From Desulfobacterales bacterium (GTDB lineage Bacteria > Desulfobacterota > Desulfobacteria > Desulfobacterales > C00003060), in the NCBI GenBank assembly GCA_013375395.1, contig JABXJW010000004.1, positions 1 through 53,148 of the forward strand: a stretch of 53,148 bases of DNA, read 5' to 3'. Below are positions 34,606 through 43,762 of this stretch, in pieces. The notes below the pieces were generated by a model. It did no database searches. It saw only the letters and a list, made by a program, of their open reading frames with translations, and was not told the origin of the DNA. Numbering within the stretch: the first letter of the stretch is position 1; the number at the start of each line of letters is the position of its first letter. A program made the translations under genes and the position numbers.

Positions 34606-35970
34606 TTAGAAGTACCCCACCTTGACCATGAGAGCCTTTTCAACCTGTGGAATGCCCTGGCGGGTAGAGAAGATGATGATTCGATCTTCCGGCAGGATGA
34701 CACTGTCACCGGCGGGGATAATGACCTCGTCCCCACGTATCATGGCTACAACCAGCGCCCCTTTGGGAAATGGTATCTGTTTGAGAGGCCTTCCAACAAT
34801 ATCGGACGTCTCCAGTGCAACGGCCTCAAGGACTTCAGCCTCTTCCCCTTTGAGCGCCTTGGCAGACAAGACCTTGCCCCGCCTAACATGCTGCAATATG
34901 GTATTGATGGCGGCAAGCCGCGGGCTGACGACGTGTTCAAGGCCAATGGCCGAAACTAGAGGAAAGTAGCTGAACTTGCTGATACGGGTCAGGGTCTTGC
35001 GCGCTCCCATCCGTTTGGCAAGAAGGGATATGAGGATGTTGGTCTCTTCGTCTCCGGTGAGTGTTACCACCACGTCCATGTCCTGGACGTTTTCCTCCTG
35101 AAGCAGGCCCTGGTCGGAGCCGTCTCCCTGCAGGATAATGATTTTGTCAAGATGTTTTGCCAGCTCTTTGCAGCGCCGTGGGTTTTTTTCGATAAGCTTG
35201 GTATGTATGGACAGATCCTCAAGGGTCTTGGCCAGCCTGAGGCCAAGGTTGCCGCCTCCTACAAGGAGGATGTGGCCAAGGGATTCAGACCTCTTTCCGA
35301 AGATCTTCAAGGCCGCCTGGAGTTCTTTTTCTTCTGAAATAAAGTAGATCAAGTCCTGTGCCAGGAGTTTATCGTCTCCGGAGGGGATAATGAGGTTTTC
35401 GTCTCTAATAATGGCTGCTACAAGGATTTTCTTCTTGCCGGTCTTGTGTTTTAGGTCAGCCAGCCTGAGCCCGGTCACCGGACAATCTTCTTCCAGGCGC
35501 ACGCCTATGAGTTTGACGCGACCGTCGGCAAATTCACCTACGTCCACGGCGCCGGGAACGACCAGGAGCTTCTCAACAGCCCTGACCGCCTCTGCTTCCG
35601 GGTTTATGAGCACATCGATGTTATAAGGGTCCTGCCTTAGGACGTCGTGATACGCAAGATATTCTTCGCTTCTGATACGGGCCAACTTAATGGTTGTACG
35701 GGATAAAACGGTGGCAAAAATGGAGGCTACCAGGTTGGTCTCATCGCTGTTGGTGACGGCCAGCAAGATGTCGGCTTCTTTTATGCCTGCCTGTTCAAGG
35801 ATAGCCGGACAACTTCCTAAGCCTTGTACGGTTTGCACATCCAGGTTTTCAAAAACGCGGCGAAGGGCATCCGCGCTCTTGTCAATAACCACCACATCTT
35901 TTTTTTCGAGGGCTAGACGGCTGGCAATGTGGAAGCCGACCTCCCCTGCGCCAACAATAACAATTTTCAA
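34606..35970 (-). CDS. trkA: Trk potassium uptake regulatory subunit, two RCK domains
   Basis: 454-residue cytosolic gating subunit. Two tandem RCK units are visible. The first Rossmann loop is IVGAGEVGFHIA at the N-terminus, with a following RCK_C near 145-215. The second is LLVGGGNLGLRLA near 230, with its own RCK_C to the end. NAD(H)/ATP binding controls the TrkH pore. The start is TTG (35970), supported by GGAGG about nine bases upstream and by the immediate beginning of the Rossmann strand. Confidence 0.96.
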   Translation of the reverse strand: MKIVIVGAGEVGFHIASRLALEKKDVVVIDKSADALRRVFENLDVQTVQGLGSCPAILEQAGIKEADILLAVTNSDETNLVASIFATVLSRTTIKLARIRSEEYLAYHDVLRQDPYNIDVLINPEAEAVRAVEKLLVVPGAVDVGEFADGRVKLIGVRLEEDCPVTGLRLADLKHKTGKKKILVAAIIRDENLIIPSGDDKLLAQDLIYFISEEKELQAALKIFGKRSESLGHILLVGGGNLGLRLAKTLEDLSIHTKLIEKNPRRCKELAKHLDKIIILQGDGSDQGLLQEENVQDMDVVVTLTGDEETNILISLLAKRMGARKTLTRISKFSYFPLVSAIGLEHVVSPRLAAINTILQHVRRGKVLSAKALKGEEAEVLEAVALETSDIVGRPLKQIPFPKGALVVAMIRGDEVIIPAGDSVILPEDRIIIFSTRQGIPQVEKALMVKVGYF

Positions 35971-36107
35971 CGGAACCGCCTCCGGATCGGTTTGCCTTGC
36001 TCGCTTGCACAGATACTATACCAGCAAAACTGTGTCAACGATGCGTCGTGCCAACGGGATCTTGATGGAAAAGGTAAGGTTCATGGCATAAACTTCGGTA
36101 AGTGCGA

Positions 36108-37658
36108 TCATTTGGGATCGTTTGCCTGCTGTGATTCTTGGTCATTAGGTTCCGGGAGGCTGATTTGGCGGGTTTTCTTTTCGGCAGGACTCAGATACAA
36201 GATCTCCGCTCCATCTCTTTTCTTGATTCCCAGTTCACTGAATTTTCTGGCCGAGGCCAACACCCTCCGTTCAAAGGAGCCTACGACCTGATTATAGCTT
36301 GATGCACATTTTTCAATGTTTCGGCCAAGCCTGTCGAGGTGCTCCGCCATGGTGCTGATTCTCTCGTATAGTTCCTTGCCCAGGTTGCTGATGAGTTCGG
36401 CGTTTTTGGCCATTGTTTCCTGTCGCCACCCGAAGGCCACGGCCTTGAGAAGAGATATAAGGGTTGTCGGCGTGGCCAATATGACGCCCTTGCTCACACC
36501 TTCCTCAATCAGTCCGGGATTGTATTGCAAGGCGGAGCTAAAGAAATTTTCCCCGGGGATAAAGAGGACCACGAATTCAGGCGTCGGCTGGAATTGCTCC
36601 CAGTAAGTCTTTTGCGACAGCTTGTTCATGTGGGCCTGGATCTGTTTGGAATGAAGGATTAGCTTATATGTTCTTTCTTCATCCGTCTCAGCTTCCAGGG
36701 CTTCCAGGTAGGCAAGTAGCGGCGACTTGGAATCGACAACGATCTGTTTTTCATTGGGCAGCCTCACGATCATGTCTGGTCGCAGCCGGCCATGCTCGCT
36801 CTGTCTGGTTTCTTGTTCGAAGAAATCGCAGTAGTTCAACATGCCGGCCAGCTCGGCAACCCTTCTGAGAGTAATTTCGCCCCACCTGCCCCGCACCTGA
36901 GGAGTTCTCAGCGCCTTGACAAGGTTGGCGGTCTCCTTCTGGAGGAACTGTTGTGTGGCAATCAGCGACTCCACCTGCTGCGACAGGCCGCCGTAAGCCT
37001 TTTCTCTCACCCTTTCCATTTCCTGGACCTGTTTGTTATATTTCTGCAATGATTCTTTGATCGGCTCGACGACCTGTTTCACCTCATTTTGGCGCAGTTC
37101 CAGGTCTCGCTTGGCCCCTTCCTGGTATTTGCCGAGGGTCGCCTTGGCCAGTTCAAGAAATGACTCATTACTGTTTTTCAACGCCGTAGCAGATATGGCC
37201 TGGAACGTATCGGTGAGATCTTTCTTGGCCTTTTCGAGCAATTGCAGCTTTTCCTCTGTTGCGATGCGCTCTTTTTCTATGATGGTTTCAAGCTCTGCCT
37301 GTTTTTCTTTCAACCCGGTGATGGTCTCAGTAAGCTGCCTAATTTCGCCCGTCTTTTCTTCAAGGGCCTGTTGCAACTGCTGCATCTGTTCAAGTTTGGC
37401 CTCTGCCGCAGAGCGCTCTTCGGAGACCTTCAGTATGCTCGCCTCTACCCCGGTCAATTTTCCTTGCAGGTCGCCTATCCTGCTGTTTCTGTCTTGAAGC
37501 TCTTTTTCCTTGCCGGAGATGACTTCCTGCAACCTTGCAATCTCGGCCCGGCCTTGGGAAAGGTCACCACCGGTCCTTGATTTTGCCACCAGCCAGGCGA
37601 TAAGCCCACCGAGAGCACCGCCAACCAAAAAAACGAGGATGTAGATTAGATAGTCCAT
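36108..37658 (-). CDS. rmuC: DNA recombination protein RmuC
   Basis: 516-residue RmuC-family protein (DUF195), with a nuclease-like fold, implicated in limiting inversions between short repeats. A single N-terminal TM (YILVFLVGGALGGLIAWLV) is followed by a long coiled coil (about 25-225). The conserved core runs from about 240 to 440: RGRWGEITLRRVAELAGM, VVDSKSPLLAYLEA, VVLFIPGENFFSSAL and ATPTTLISLLKAVAFGWRQE. AGGA lies upstream of the ATG. A gene guarding against repeat-mediated inversion is apt in this palindrome-rich chromosome, but it is common in bacteria. Confidence 0.95.
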   Translation of the reverse strand: MDYLIYILVFLVGGALGGLIAWLVAKSRTGGDLSQGRAEIARLQEVISGKEKELQDRNSRIGDLQGKLTGVEASILKVSEERSAAEAKLEQMQQLQQALEEKTGEIRQLTETITGLKEKQAELETIIEKERIATEEKLQLLEKAKKDLTDTFQAISATALKNSNESFLELAKATLGKYQEGAKRDLELRQNEVKQVVEPIKESLQKYNKQVQEMERVREKAYGGLSQQVESLIATQQFLQKETANLVKALRTPQVRGRWGEITLRRVAELAGMLNYCDFFEQETRQSEHGRLRPDMIVRLPNEKQIVVDSKSPLLAYLEALEAETDEERTYKLILHSKQIQAHMNKLSQKTYWEQFQPTPEFVVLFIPGENFFSSALQYNPGLIEEGVSKGVILATPTTLISLLKAVAFGWRQETMAKNAELISNLGKELYERISTMAEHLDRLGRNIEKCASSYNQVVGSFERRVLASARKFSELGIKKRDGAEILYLSPAEKKTRQISLPEPNDQESQQANDPK

Positions 37659-38083
37659 TGCTCGTCCTGTTCTTTACGAAGCCGTCAAATTTTATAATCA
37701 ATTCCCGGTGCGTTGTAAACATTTTCCCAAAGATTTCATCTTTGTTTTCACTGTTTGCCCTGATTTTTCCTCCTGCCACGCCTACCCCACGGGTAGGGAA
37801 TATCGTACTTTGCCAAAAGAAGCATATCCGACAGGCACATAATTTTCAAAGGGCAAGCGCATCCAGAGAACAAAAATAGAGGCTGCAACCGATAACAGGC
37901 CGGAAGGCTATATCTGATTGGCCGGAAATTTCGCAATGAGTTTTATGTCTGATGTCCATCAATAGTATTGCAAAACCAAAAAAATTATGATTAGTATGAA
38001 AGATCAAAACAGGCTGCATCGGCGCGCACATGACATTGTTCCGTTGCGAATCTAATGAGGGTGCAGCGCAAAAGGAGGACAAG
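37659..38083. other. gene-free divergent region between rmuC and the ABM gene
   Basis: About 425 bases. It contains a 7-bp hairpin (CCTACCC/GGGTAGG, 37781-37797) and a TTTACGAAGCCGTCAA word near 37675 shared with the repeat at 41.46 kb. No gene was recognised. Confidence 0.5.
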
Positions 38084-38380
38084 ATGGCTGTTAAGGTTCT
38101 AATTAAACGAACTGTACCCGGAAATAAGGCAAAAGATCTGATACCTCTTTTCAGGAAGATGAGAGGTCTTGCTGTAAACCAACCAGGCTACATTTCTGGC
38201 GAAACATTAAGGAGCCTCGATAGTCCTGAACAGTTTCTGGTCATCAGCACTTGGCAGGCATCTGATGACTGGAAAAAATGGGTGGCAAGTGAAGAAAGAA
38301 GGGAAATTCAGGACAAGATAGATTCTTTGCTTGGAGGAAAAACCGAATACGAAATCTTCCATTATGGATTTACGGAATAA
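38084..38380 (+). CDS. antibiotic-biosynthesis-monooxygenase (ABM) fold protein
   Basis: 98-residue ferredoxin-like ABM-domain protein starting at the ATG at 38084 with AAAGGAGG. It has AVKVLIKRTVPGNKAKDL, then QPGYISGETLRSLDSPEQF, then VISTWQASDDWKKWVASEE, the usual beta-alpha-beta layout with the W..W pair. Small members act in heme or quinone turnover or have unknown roles. No heme-ligand motif is evident, so the substrate is open. It stands alone. Confidence 0.82.
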   Translation: MAVKVLIKRTVPGNKAKDLIPLFRKMRGLAVNQPGYISGETLRSLDSPEQFLVISTWQASDDWKKWVASEERREIQDKIDSLLGGKTEYEIFHYGFTE

Positions 38381-38497
38381 CCGCATGACATTGTTGCACC
38401 GTATTAAATAACAAAAGAATTTAATAGCCCGAATTTTCAGTCTTTCCCCTGCACGATATTTCAAGTCCATCGATTCACCCAAATTTTCTCCTGGAAT

Positions 38498-38526
38498 TTG
38501 ACAAACATTGTAATATCAACTAGATA
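38498..38526 (+). promoter_or_regulatory. possible sigma-70 promoter for the lipoprotein/hybrid kinase pair
   Basis: A perfect -35 hexamer TTGACA (38498-38503) is followed after 17 bases by TAGATA (38521-38526), a moderate -10. It lies 73 bases before the lipoprotein start. Confidence 0.4.
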
Positions 38527-38599
38527 TTATTTGGTGTGGAATCATGCAATAAGACAAATGCGGCTTTTCGGCACCTTAGACTGAACTTACGGAGAAAAA

Positions 38600-39088
38600 G
38601 TGAAAAGATTCAAAATAGTACCTCTATTCTTGATGATCATCCTCCAGGCTGGATGTGGAACCATGGATAACGCTCCCCACAGAAATGTACTTGAAGATAA
38701 GAGGCATGTGTTTATAGGAACATGGGAAGGTAAGCATGTGGGTCGTAAAGAGAAATTATTGCGTATATGGATACAGAACCGTTCAGAAGATGGAACCTGC
38801 TCAATTGTTTTTTTTCATCATACTGAAGAAGGACTCCAGAAATCTACACAGAAAGGTAAATGGTGGATTGAAGGTAATAGGTTTTACGAAATTGCCCCTG
38901 ATGTAATGAAAGAGCCTGACGCATACCGATTCGAAATACTCGGTGAAAATGAAATTCGTTTCAGGAGTACTGTGAAAGATTATGAATTCATTGATAAAAT
39001 GGGGGGCGCTGCTGAAATATTGACATCTAGCGTGACTTTTAGGAATTGTGTGCTTTTGTGTTTTGGAGAAGCAAAAGATGAAAGATGA
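38600..39088 (+). CDS. predicted lipoprotein of unknown function
   Basis: 162-residue protein from a GTG. A type II signal peptide ends in the lipobox LQAGC (Cys at about residue 19). The mature part looks like a small beta-rich barrel (FIGTWEGKH, KLLRIWIQNR, GKWWIEGNRFYEIAPDV, YRFEILGENEIRFRS), similar in pattern to lipocalin-like lipoproteins. Its last 11 bases overlap the start of the hybrid histidine kinase gene, which suggests a membrane-side partner or simple translational coupling. No specific family recognised. Confidence 0.7.
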   Translation: MKRFKIVPLFLMIILQAGCGTMDNAPHRNVLEDKRHVFIGTWEGKHVGRKEKLLRIWIQNRSEDGTCSIVFFHHTEEGLQKSTQKGKWWIEGNRFYEIAPDVMKEPDAYRFEILGENEIRFRSTVKDYEFIDKMGGAAEILTSSVTFRNCVLLCFGEAKDER

Positions 39089-41138
39089 AGATAGAACCAA
39101 AGAGCAGCTCATATGCGAATTGGGGGAATTGCGCCGGCGGATAGCCGAACTGGAACATTCAGAAGCTAAGCGCAAGCGGCAGGAGCAAGAAAGAAAAATG
39201 CTTCTAGGGTCTATTGAAATAGCTAAAGAGGCTGTGAATATCACGTCTGCGGCTGGAGTAGTGCTATACACAAATAATGCCATGGATGAACTGTTCGGCT
39301 ACAAGAAGGGAGAATTACTCGGAAAACACGTATCGGTCTTAAACTCAGGCCCCACGCCGGCAGCGGTAGCAAAACAAATAATGGATGAAATAGAAAAGAG
39401 GGGGTATTGGGAAGGGGAAATCCGCAATAGGAGAAAAGATGGTGCAGAATTTATGAGCTATGCAGCAATAGGTGCGCTTAGAGATAGAGACGGAAAAATA
39501 TCAAATTTTGTTTCGACCCAGCACGACAACACTGACCGCAAGCTGGCCGAGGATAACCTCAAAGAATCCCAGCGATATTCACGTGGGCTGATTGAAGCCA
39601 ACCTGGATGCATTGGTGACGATATCAGCCGAGGGCAAGATTACCGACGTAAACCATGCCACGGAGTTGATCACAGGGGCGTCGCGCAAGGAGATTATCGG
39701 CACGGATTTCTCAGACTATTTCACCGACCCTGATGCAGCTCGTAAAGGTTACCAGCACGTTTTCCAAGAAGGCTATGTCCGTGATTATCCTCTTGAAATC
39801 AAGCACCGTGATGGAAGAGTCACCCCCGTGCTTTACAATGCCTCTGTTTACAAAGATGCACACGGGAGCATAGCCGGCGTTTTTGCAGCTGCAAGAGACA
39901 TCACCAAGCGTAAGAAGATGAAAGAAGACTTGATTAAAGCGAAGGAAGCCGCTGAAGCCGCCAACATAGTCAAAAGTGAATTCTTGGCCACCATGAGTCA
40001 CGAATTGAGGACCCCAATGAACCCAATTATCGGGATGACCAAACTTGTCCTTCGAACGGAGCTTACGCCCAAACAGCGAGATTATTTAAGGGTGGTCGAG
40101 TCTTCGGCAGACCAATTACTGGCATTGATTAGCGATTTACTCGATTTTTCCAAGATCGAGGCACAAAAGATGGACATCAAGACTCTAGCCTTCAACATCA
40201 GAACAACGATAAACGATGTTGAAAAGATTATGAGACTTGAGGCCCGTGAGAAGGGAATTGAACTTGCCTGTTTGATAGATAAGGATGTTCCCTCACTGGT
40301 GCGAGGTGATCCTGTTAGGGTGAAGCAGATTTTAACAAGCCTTGTTGGCAACGCTGTCAAGTTCACAGAGAAAGGCGCTGTCACCATCCGTGTATCGCTG
40401 GACCCTGAAACAGATACCCACGCAAACATCAGGTTCGCTGTCACAGACACCGGCATTGGCATCTCCAATGATCGACTTGACAGCCTATTCGAATCTTTCA
40501 CCCAGGTAAATTCCGGTACGACGCGCAAGTATGGCGGAACAGGTCTTGGACTTGCCATCTCAAAAAGATTAACGGAACTGATGGGAGGGAAAATCGGTGT
40601 AGAAAGCAAAGATGGGGAAGGTTCGACATTCTGGTTTACATTGGAGTTACAAAAACAAACCGGCCGCATAGAAGTTGCTAGGAATAAACAAGGGGTTATC
40701 TCACATGAAAAAGTACCGGAAGCGCAAAAGCGCAAATTGCGAATTCTCTTGGTTGAAAACGACGTATCCAACCGGGCGGTGGCCGTCGCCATGCTCAAGC
40801 TAAGAGATCACTCGGCCATCGTGGCTAGTAACGGAAAAGAAGCTTTAGAAGTCCTAAAGAATGAAAAATTCGATCTGGTTTTGATGGATGTTCGCATGCC
40901 TGACATGAATGGTTTTGAAGCTACAAGAGTAATCCGTAACCCTGAATCCAATGTCCTGAACCACAATGTCCCCATTATCGCCATGACCGCCTACGCCTTG
41001 AAAGGTGACAGAGAGCGATGTTTGCGAGCTGGTATGGACGAATATATTTCAAAGCCGATTGATTCTCAAAGGCTTTTCAAGACTATCGATAAATTATTGG
41101 AAGATAGAGGGTCAGAGTACCAAGAAGAAGTCAAGTAA
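39078..41138 (+). CDS. hybrid sensor histidine kinase (PAS-PAS-HisKA-HATPase-REC)
   Basis: 686 residues from the ATG at 39078 (AGAAG upstream). A short coiled coil (about 5-40) precedes PAS1 (about 40-155; TNNAMDELFGYKKGELLGKH) and PAS2 (about 165-285; DVNHATELITGASRKEIIG). HisKA has the phosphoacceptor His in FLATMSHELRTPM near residue 307. HATPase_c is represented by TDTGIGISNDRLDSLFESF and GGTGLGLAISKRL. A receiver domain (about 552-675) has the acceptor Asp in LVLMDVRMPDMNG near 603. There is no membrane segment, so it senses a cytosolic signal. No separate output regulator is adjacent. Confidence 0.95.
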   Translation: MKDEDRTKEQLICELGELRRRIAELEHSEAKRKRQEQERKMLLGSIEIAKEAVNITSAAGVVLYTNNAMDELFGYKKGELLGKHVSVLNSGPTPAAVAKQIMDEIEKRGYWEGEIRNRRKDGAEFMSYAAIGALRDRDGKISNFVSTQHDNTDRKLAEDNLKESQRYSRGLIEANLDALVTISAEGKITDVNHATELITGASRKEIIGTDFSDYFTDPDAARKGYQHVFQEGYVRDYPLEIKHRDGRVTPVLYNASVYKDAHGSIAGVFAAARDITKRKKMKEDLIKAKEAAEAANIVKSEFLATMSHELRTPMNPIIGMTKLVLRTELTPKQRDYLRVVESSADQLLALISDLLDFSKIEAQKMDIKTLAFNIRTTINDVEKIMRLEAREKGIELACLIDKDVPSLVRGDPVRVKQILTSLVGNAVKFTEKGAVTIRVSLDPETDTHANIRFAVTDTGIGISNDRLDSLFESFTQVNSGTTRKYGGTGLGLAISKRLTELMGGKIGVESKDGEGSTFWFTLELQKQTGRIEVARNKQGVISHEKVPEAQKRKLRILLVENDVSNRAVAVAMLKLRDHSAIVASNGKEALEVLKNEKFDLVLMDVRMPDMNGFEATRVIRNPESNVLNHNVPIIAMTAYALKGDRERCLRAGMDEYISKPIDSQRLFKTIDKLLEDRGSEYQEEVK

Positions 41139-41480
41139 AAAGATCAGCTTTTTTTGAGACACCGGTGATCTGAAACCCCGAGTGTAACGAGGGGGCAGCG
41201 AGGAATCTCCGAGTTTGCTTCGGCTTCGCCTCGCAACCGTTGCTCTCCTCGCAATGACCAGGTTCATGACTTTTTACGAGTGCATCAACTGTGATGGTCT
41301 CGTAAAAAGTCCAAATTAGACGGCAAAGTAAAAAGCGCCAAATTCAAGGTGCGCACCTCTTTTCAAGCCACCAGGCGCAATCCTGAGGAATGAGGCGTAC
41401 TTATGGTACGCCGCAGTGACGAAGGATGCAGCGCAACGCAGAAGTTGGACTTTTTACGAAGCCGTCAACTGTAGTTAGCA
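41139..41480. repeat. repeat block with nested inverted repeats (TCGTAAAAAGTCC type)
   Basis: The inverted pair TCGTAAAAAGTCCAA (41300-41314) and TTGGACTTTTTACGA (41445-41459) encloses about 130 bases. A second pair, GACTTTTTACGAG (41268-41280) with CTCGTAAAAAGTC (41299-41311), overlaps it in tandem. The right end GAAGCCGTCAA also occurs near 37680. The pattern resembles a non-autonomous repeat common in deltaproteobacterial chromosomes. No gene. Confidence 0.65.
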
Positions 41481-43565
41481 ATGAAATATATCTTCATACA
41501 GATAAATAAGTTGCCGAAGCTGATTCGATTTCTGTTGATCAGCGTATCCGTATGCCTGCTTGTTTTTGTGGTTATGCGCGTTGTTTTTTGGAGAGTTTTC
41601 AATAATCCGGACGACGTTATTCCCTATTCTATCTTGCTGAAGTCATTTTATGTCGGGCTCAAATTCGACTTGCGGCTGGCGTTATTGATTAATCTGCCTG
41701 TTCTGATTTTGGCCTGGATCAAGCCTGTAAATATATTCAGCACAACCTTTGGCAGAAGGCTGTGGGGCGGGTATTTGATCGCCGCAAATTCGATTGTCCT
41801 GCTCTTTTATTTTGTAGATTTCGGCTATTATGCGTATTTGCAGAGTAGAATGGACGCAACTATCTTGAGATTTCTTTATAATCCCCAGGTTTCTCTTCAA
41901 ATGGTATTGGAGAGCTACTCAGTTCTTTGGAGCGCGATTATCCTTGCGCTATTGATGCTTGCATATGCAATTGTCGTCAACCGGATAATATTGAGGGTCA
42001 AGCGGACCGAGGCGCCCGCTCTGGGCAAATGGAAAAAGATTGTGGCGGTATCATTGAGCGCCTTCATCTATCTGTTCGGAATTTATGGAAAGCTTTCGTA
42101 TTATCCCCTGCGCTGGAGTGATGCGTTTTTTTCGAACTACTATTTTGCCTCTGCCGTTTCGCTGAATCCCGTCCTAAACTTCTTTGATACATTCAAGAAT
42201 AAGAATGTGTCTTATGATGAGGCGGAGGTTAAAAAGTATTATGATACGGTTGCGACCTATTTGGGGGTGACGGATCGCGACAAGGACGGCCTCAACTTTA
42301 CCAGGATCAACGGCAAAGCAGGCGGTCATCTCGATAGGCCAAACGTGGTCATGGTCTTCTTGGAGTCCTTTGCCTTTTACAAAACCGGCGTCTCAGGCAA
42401 CCCGCTCGATCCGACGCCCAATTTTGATGCTATGACAAAGGATTCGCTCCTTTTTACACGCTTTTACACGCCGCATCCGGGAACGGCCAGATCGGTCTTC
42501 GCCGCCGTAACCGGAATACCGGACATAGAACTTATCAAAACGTCTTCCAGAAACCCACTTATTGTAAGACAACATACCATTATCAATGCATTTGAGGGAT
42601 ATGAAAAGTTCTATTTTCTCGGGGGAAGTGCGAGCTGGGGCGAGATACGCGGATTGCTTTCGCATAATATGCCGGGATTGCATATCTTTGAGGAAGGAAG
42701 TTACTCGGCTCCGCGCGTGGATGTTTGGGGGATTTCAGATCTTCATCTTTTCGAAGAAGCAAATCGAGTATTGCGGGAAACAAGAGACAATCCGTTCTTT
42801 GCTATCATACAAACCTCTGGAAATCACCGCCCTTATACAATACCGGACGACAGCAGAGGCTTTCAGCCGTTGTCGCCGGACAAGGACGATGTTACAAAGT
42901 ATGGTTTCATGTCCGTCGATGAGTTCAATGCTTTCCGTTTTTTGGACCACTCTGTGGGCTTCTTTTTGGAGACCGCCAAGAGGCAAGACTATTTCAATAA
43001 TACCATTTTTGTTTTCTTTGGCGATCATGGCTTGCCGAGACATGCATCGCACATGCATAAATCGGAAGATCGGCTTATGCTTGGAAAGTACCATGTCCCG
43101 CTGGCTATTTACGCACCTGGGCTGATACGGGGAGGGAAAGTCTACCACAAAATGGCGAGTGAAGTTGATCTCCTCCCCACGATAGCCGGCCTCGCATCGA
43201 TTCCCTATGTGAATTCAACCTTCGGCAGGGATTTACTCGATGACCGGTTTGATGCCCGCCGGCATGCGTTTACAATTGTCACCAAAGGAGGGGTAGAGAT
43301 CGGCGTAATCAGCAATAAGTTTTATTTCTTAACAAATGCAGACGGATCGAACAAAAGATTACATGAGATTTATTCCGATACCCCGCGAAAGAATCTGATT
43401 GATAAATTTCCGCAAATCGCCGCCGAACTGGAACGGATATGTCGCGGTATTTATGAAACTGCGAGATATATACGTTATCATAATTCGCCTGAAATGGTGG
43501 CCGCCAAGGCGAACTCAACGTTTACATCAGCCGGAAAACATCCCTCCGTCACTGACGAGTTGTAG
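41481..43565 (+). CDS. LTA-synthase-like / phosphoglycerol transferase family protein (sulfatase fold)
   Basis: 694-residue membrane protein. Five N-terminal TM segments (about 15-210) are followed by a periplasmic alkaline-phosphatase/sulfatase domain beginning NVVMVFLESFAFYKTGVSG near residue 287. A probable nucleophile Thr sits in HPGTARSVFAAVTG, and metal-ligand regions are FFGDHGLPRHA and MHKSED. Gram-negative members transfer phosphoglycerol or phosphoethanolamine to periplasmic glycans or lipids. The C-terminal VTDEL* overlaps the start of a broken copy of the downstream aminotransferase gene. Confidence 0.9.
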   Translation: MKYIFIQINKLPKLIRFLLISVSVCLLVFVVMRVVFWRVFNNPDDVIPYSILLKSFYVGLKFDLRLALLINLPVLILAWIKPVNIFSTTFGRRLWGGYLIAANSIVLLFYFVDFGYYAYLQSRMDATILRFLYNPQVSLQMVLESYSVLWSAIILALLMLAYAIVVNRIILRVKRTEAPALGKWKKIVAVSLSAFIYLFGIYGKLSYYPLRWSDAFFSNYYFASAVSLNPVLNFFDTFKNKNVSYDEAEVKKYYDTVATYLGVTDRDKDGLNFTRINGKAGGHLDRPNVVMVFLESFAFYKTGVSGNPLDPTPNFDAMTKDSLLFTRFYTPHPGTARSVFAAVTGIPDIELIKTSSRNPLIVRQHTIINAFEGYEKFYFLGGSASWGEIRGLLSHNMPGLHIFEEGSYSAPRVDVWGISDLHLFEEANRVLRETRDNPFFAIIQTSGNHRPYTIPDDSRGFQPLSPDKDDVTKYGFMSVDEFNAFRFLDHSVGFFLETAKRQDYFNNTIFVFFGDHGLPRHASHMHKSEDRLMLGKYHVPLAIYAPGLIRGGKVYHKMASEVDLLPTIAGLASIPYVNSTFGRDLLDDRFDARRHAFTIVTKGGVEIGVISNKFYFLTNADGSNKRLHEIYSDTPRKNLIDKFPQIAAELERICRGIYETARYIRYHNSPEMVAAKANSTFTSAGKHPSVTDEL

Positions 43566-43703
43566 ATGAAAAACCGATCACTTCTGTTTGGTGCAGGTCT
43601 GTTTGAAGCGTTTCGGGTCTGTTATTGTGGTATACATGGACCTGCACCCGACGTCCTGCGTCGGCCGGCGAACTTGCTCGTTATGCGGCTTGAGATAAGG
43701 TCG
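43566..43703 (+). pseudogene. duplicated 5' fragment of the pabC-like aminotransferase gene
   Basis: The frame begins MKNRSLLFGAGLFEAFRV, matching MKNRTLLFGEGMFETFRV of the intact gene at 45109 at 14 of 18 positions. It then diverges into unrelated sequence with a GC-rich palindrome (CGACG..CGTCG, near 43650). The shared DNA also covers the last codons of the LTA-synthase-like gene (GTCACTGACGAGT) in both copies. This marks the left edge of an insertion or duplication. Confidence 0.75.
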
Positions 43704-43762
43704 TAAGATAATGAAAGAACGAAAAGCAGTATCCGCGACGTAAGAAAGGGTCTCTACCGGAG

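Noticed and set aside
43640-43690. integron attC site
   Set aside because: The CGACG..CGTCG palindrome and a GTTATGC word look attC-like, but the mirrored core site is missing and no integrase was seen.
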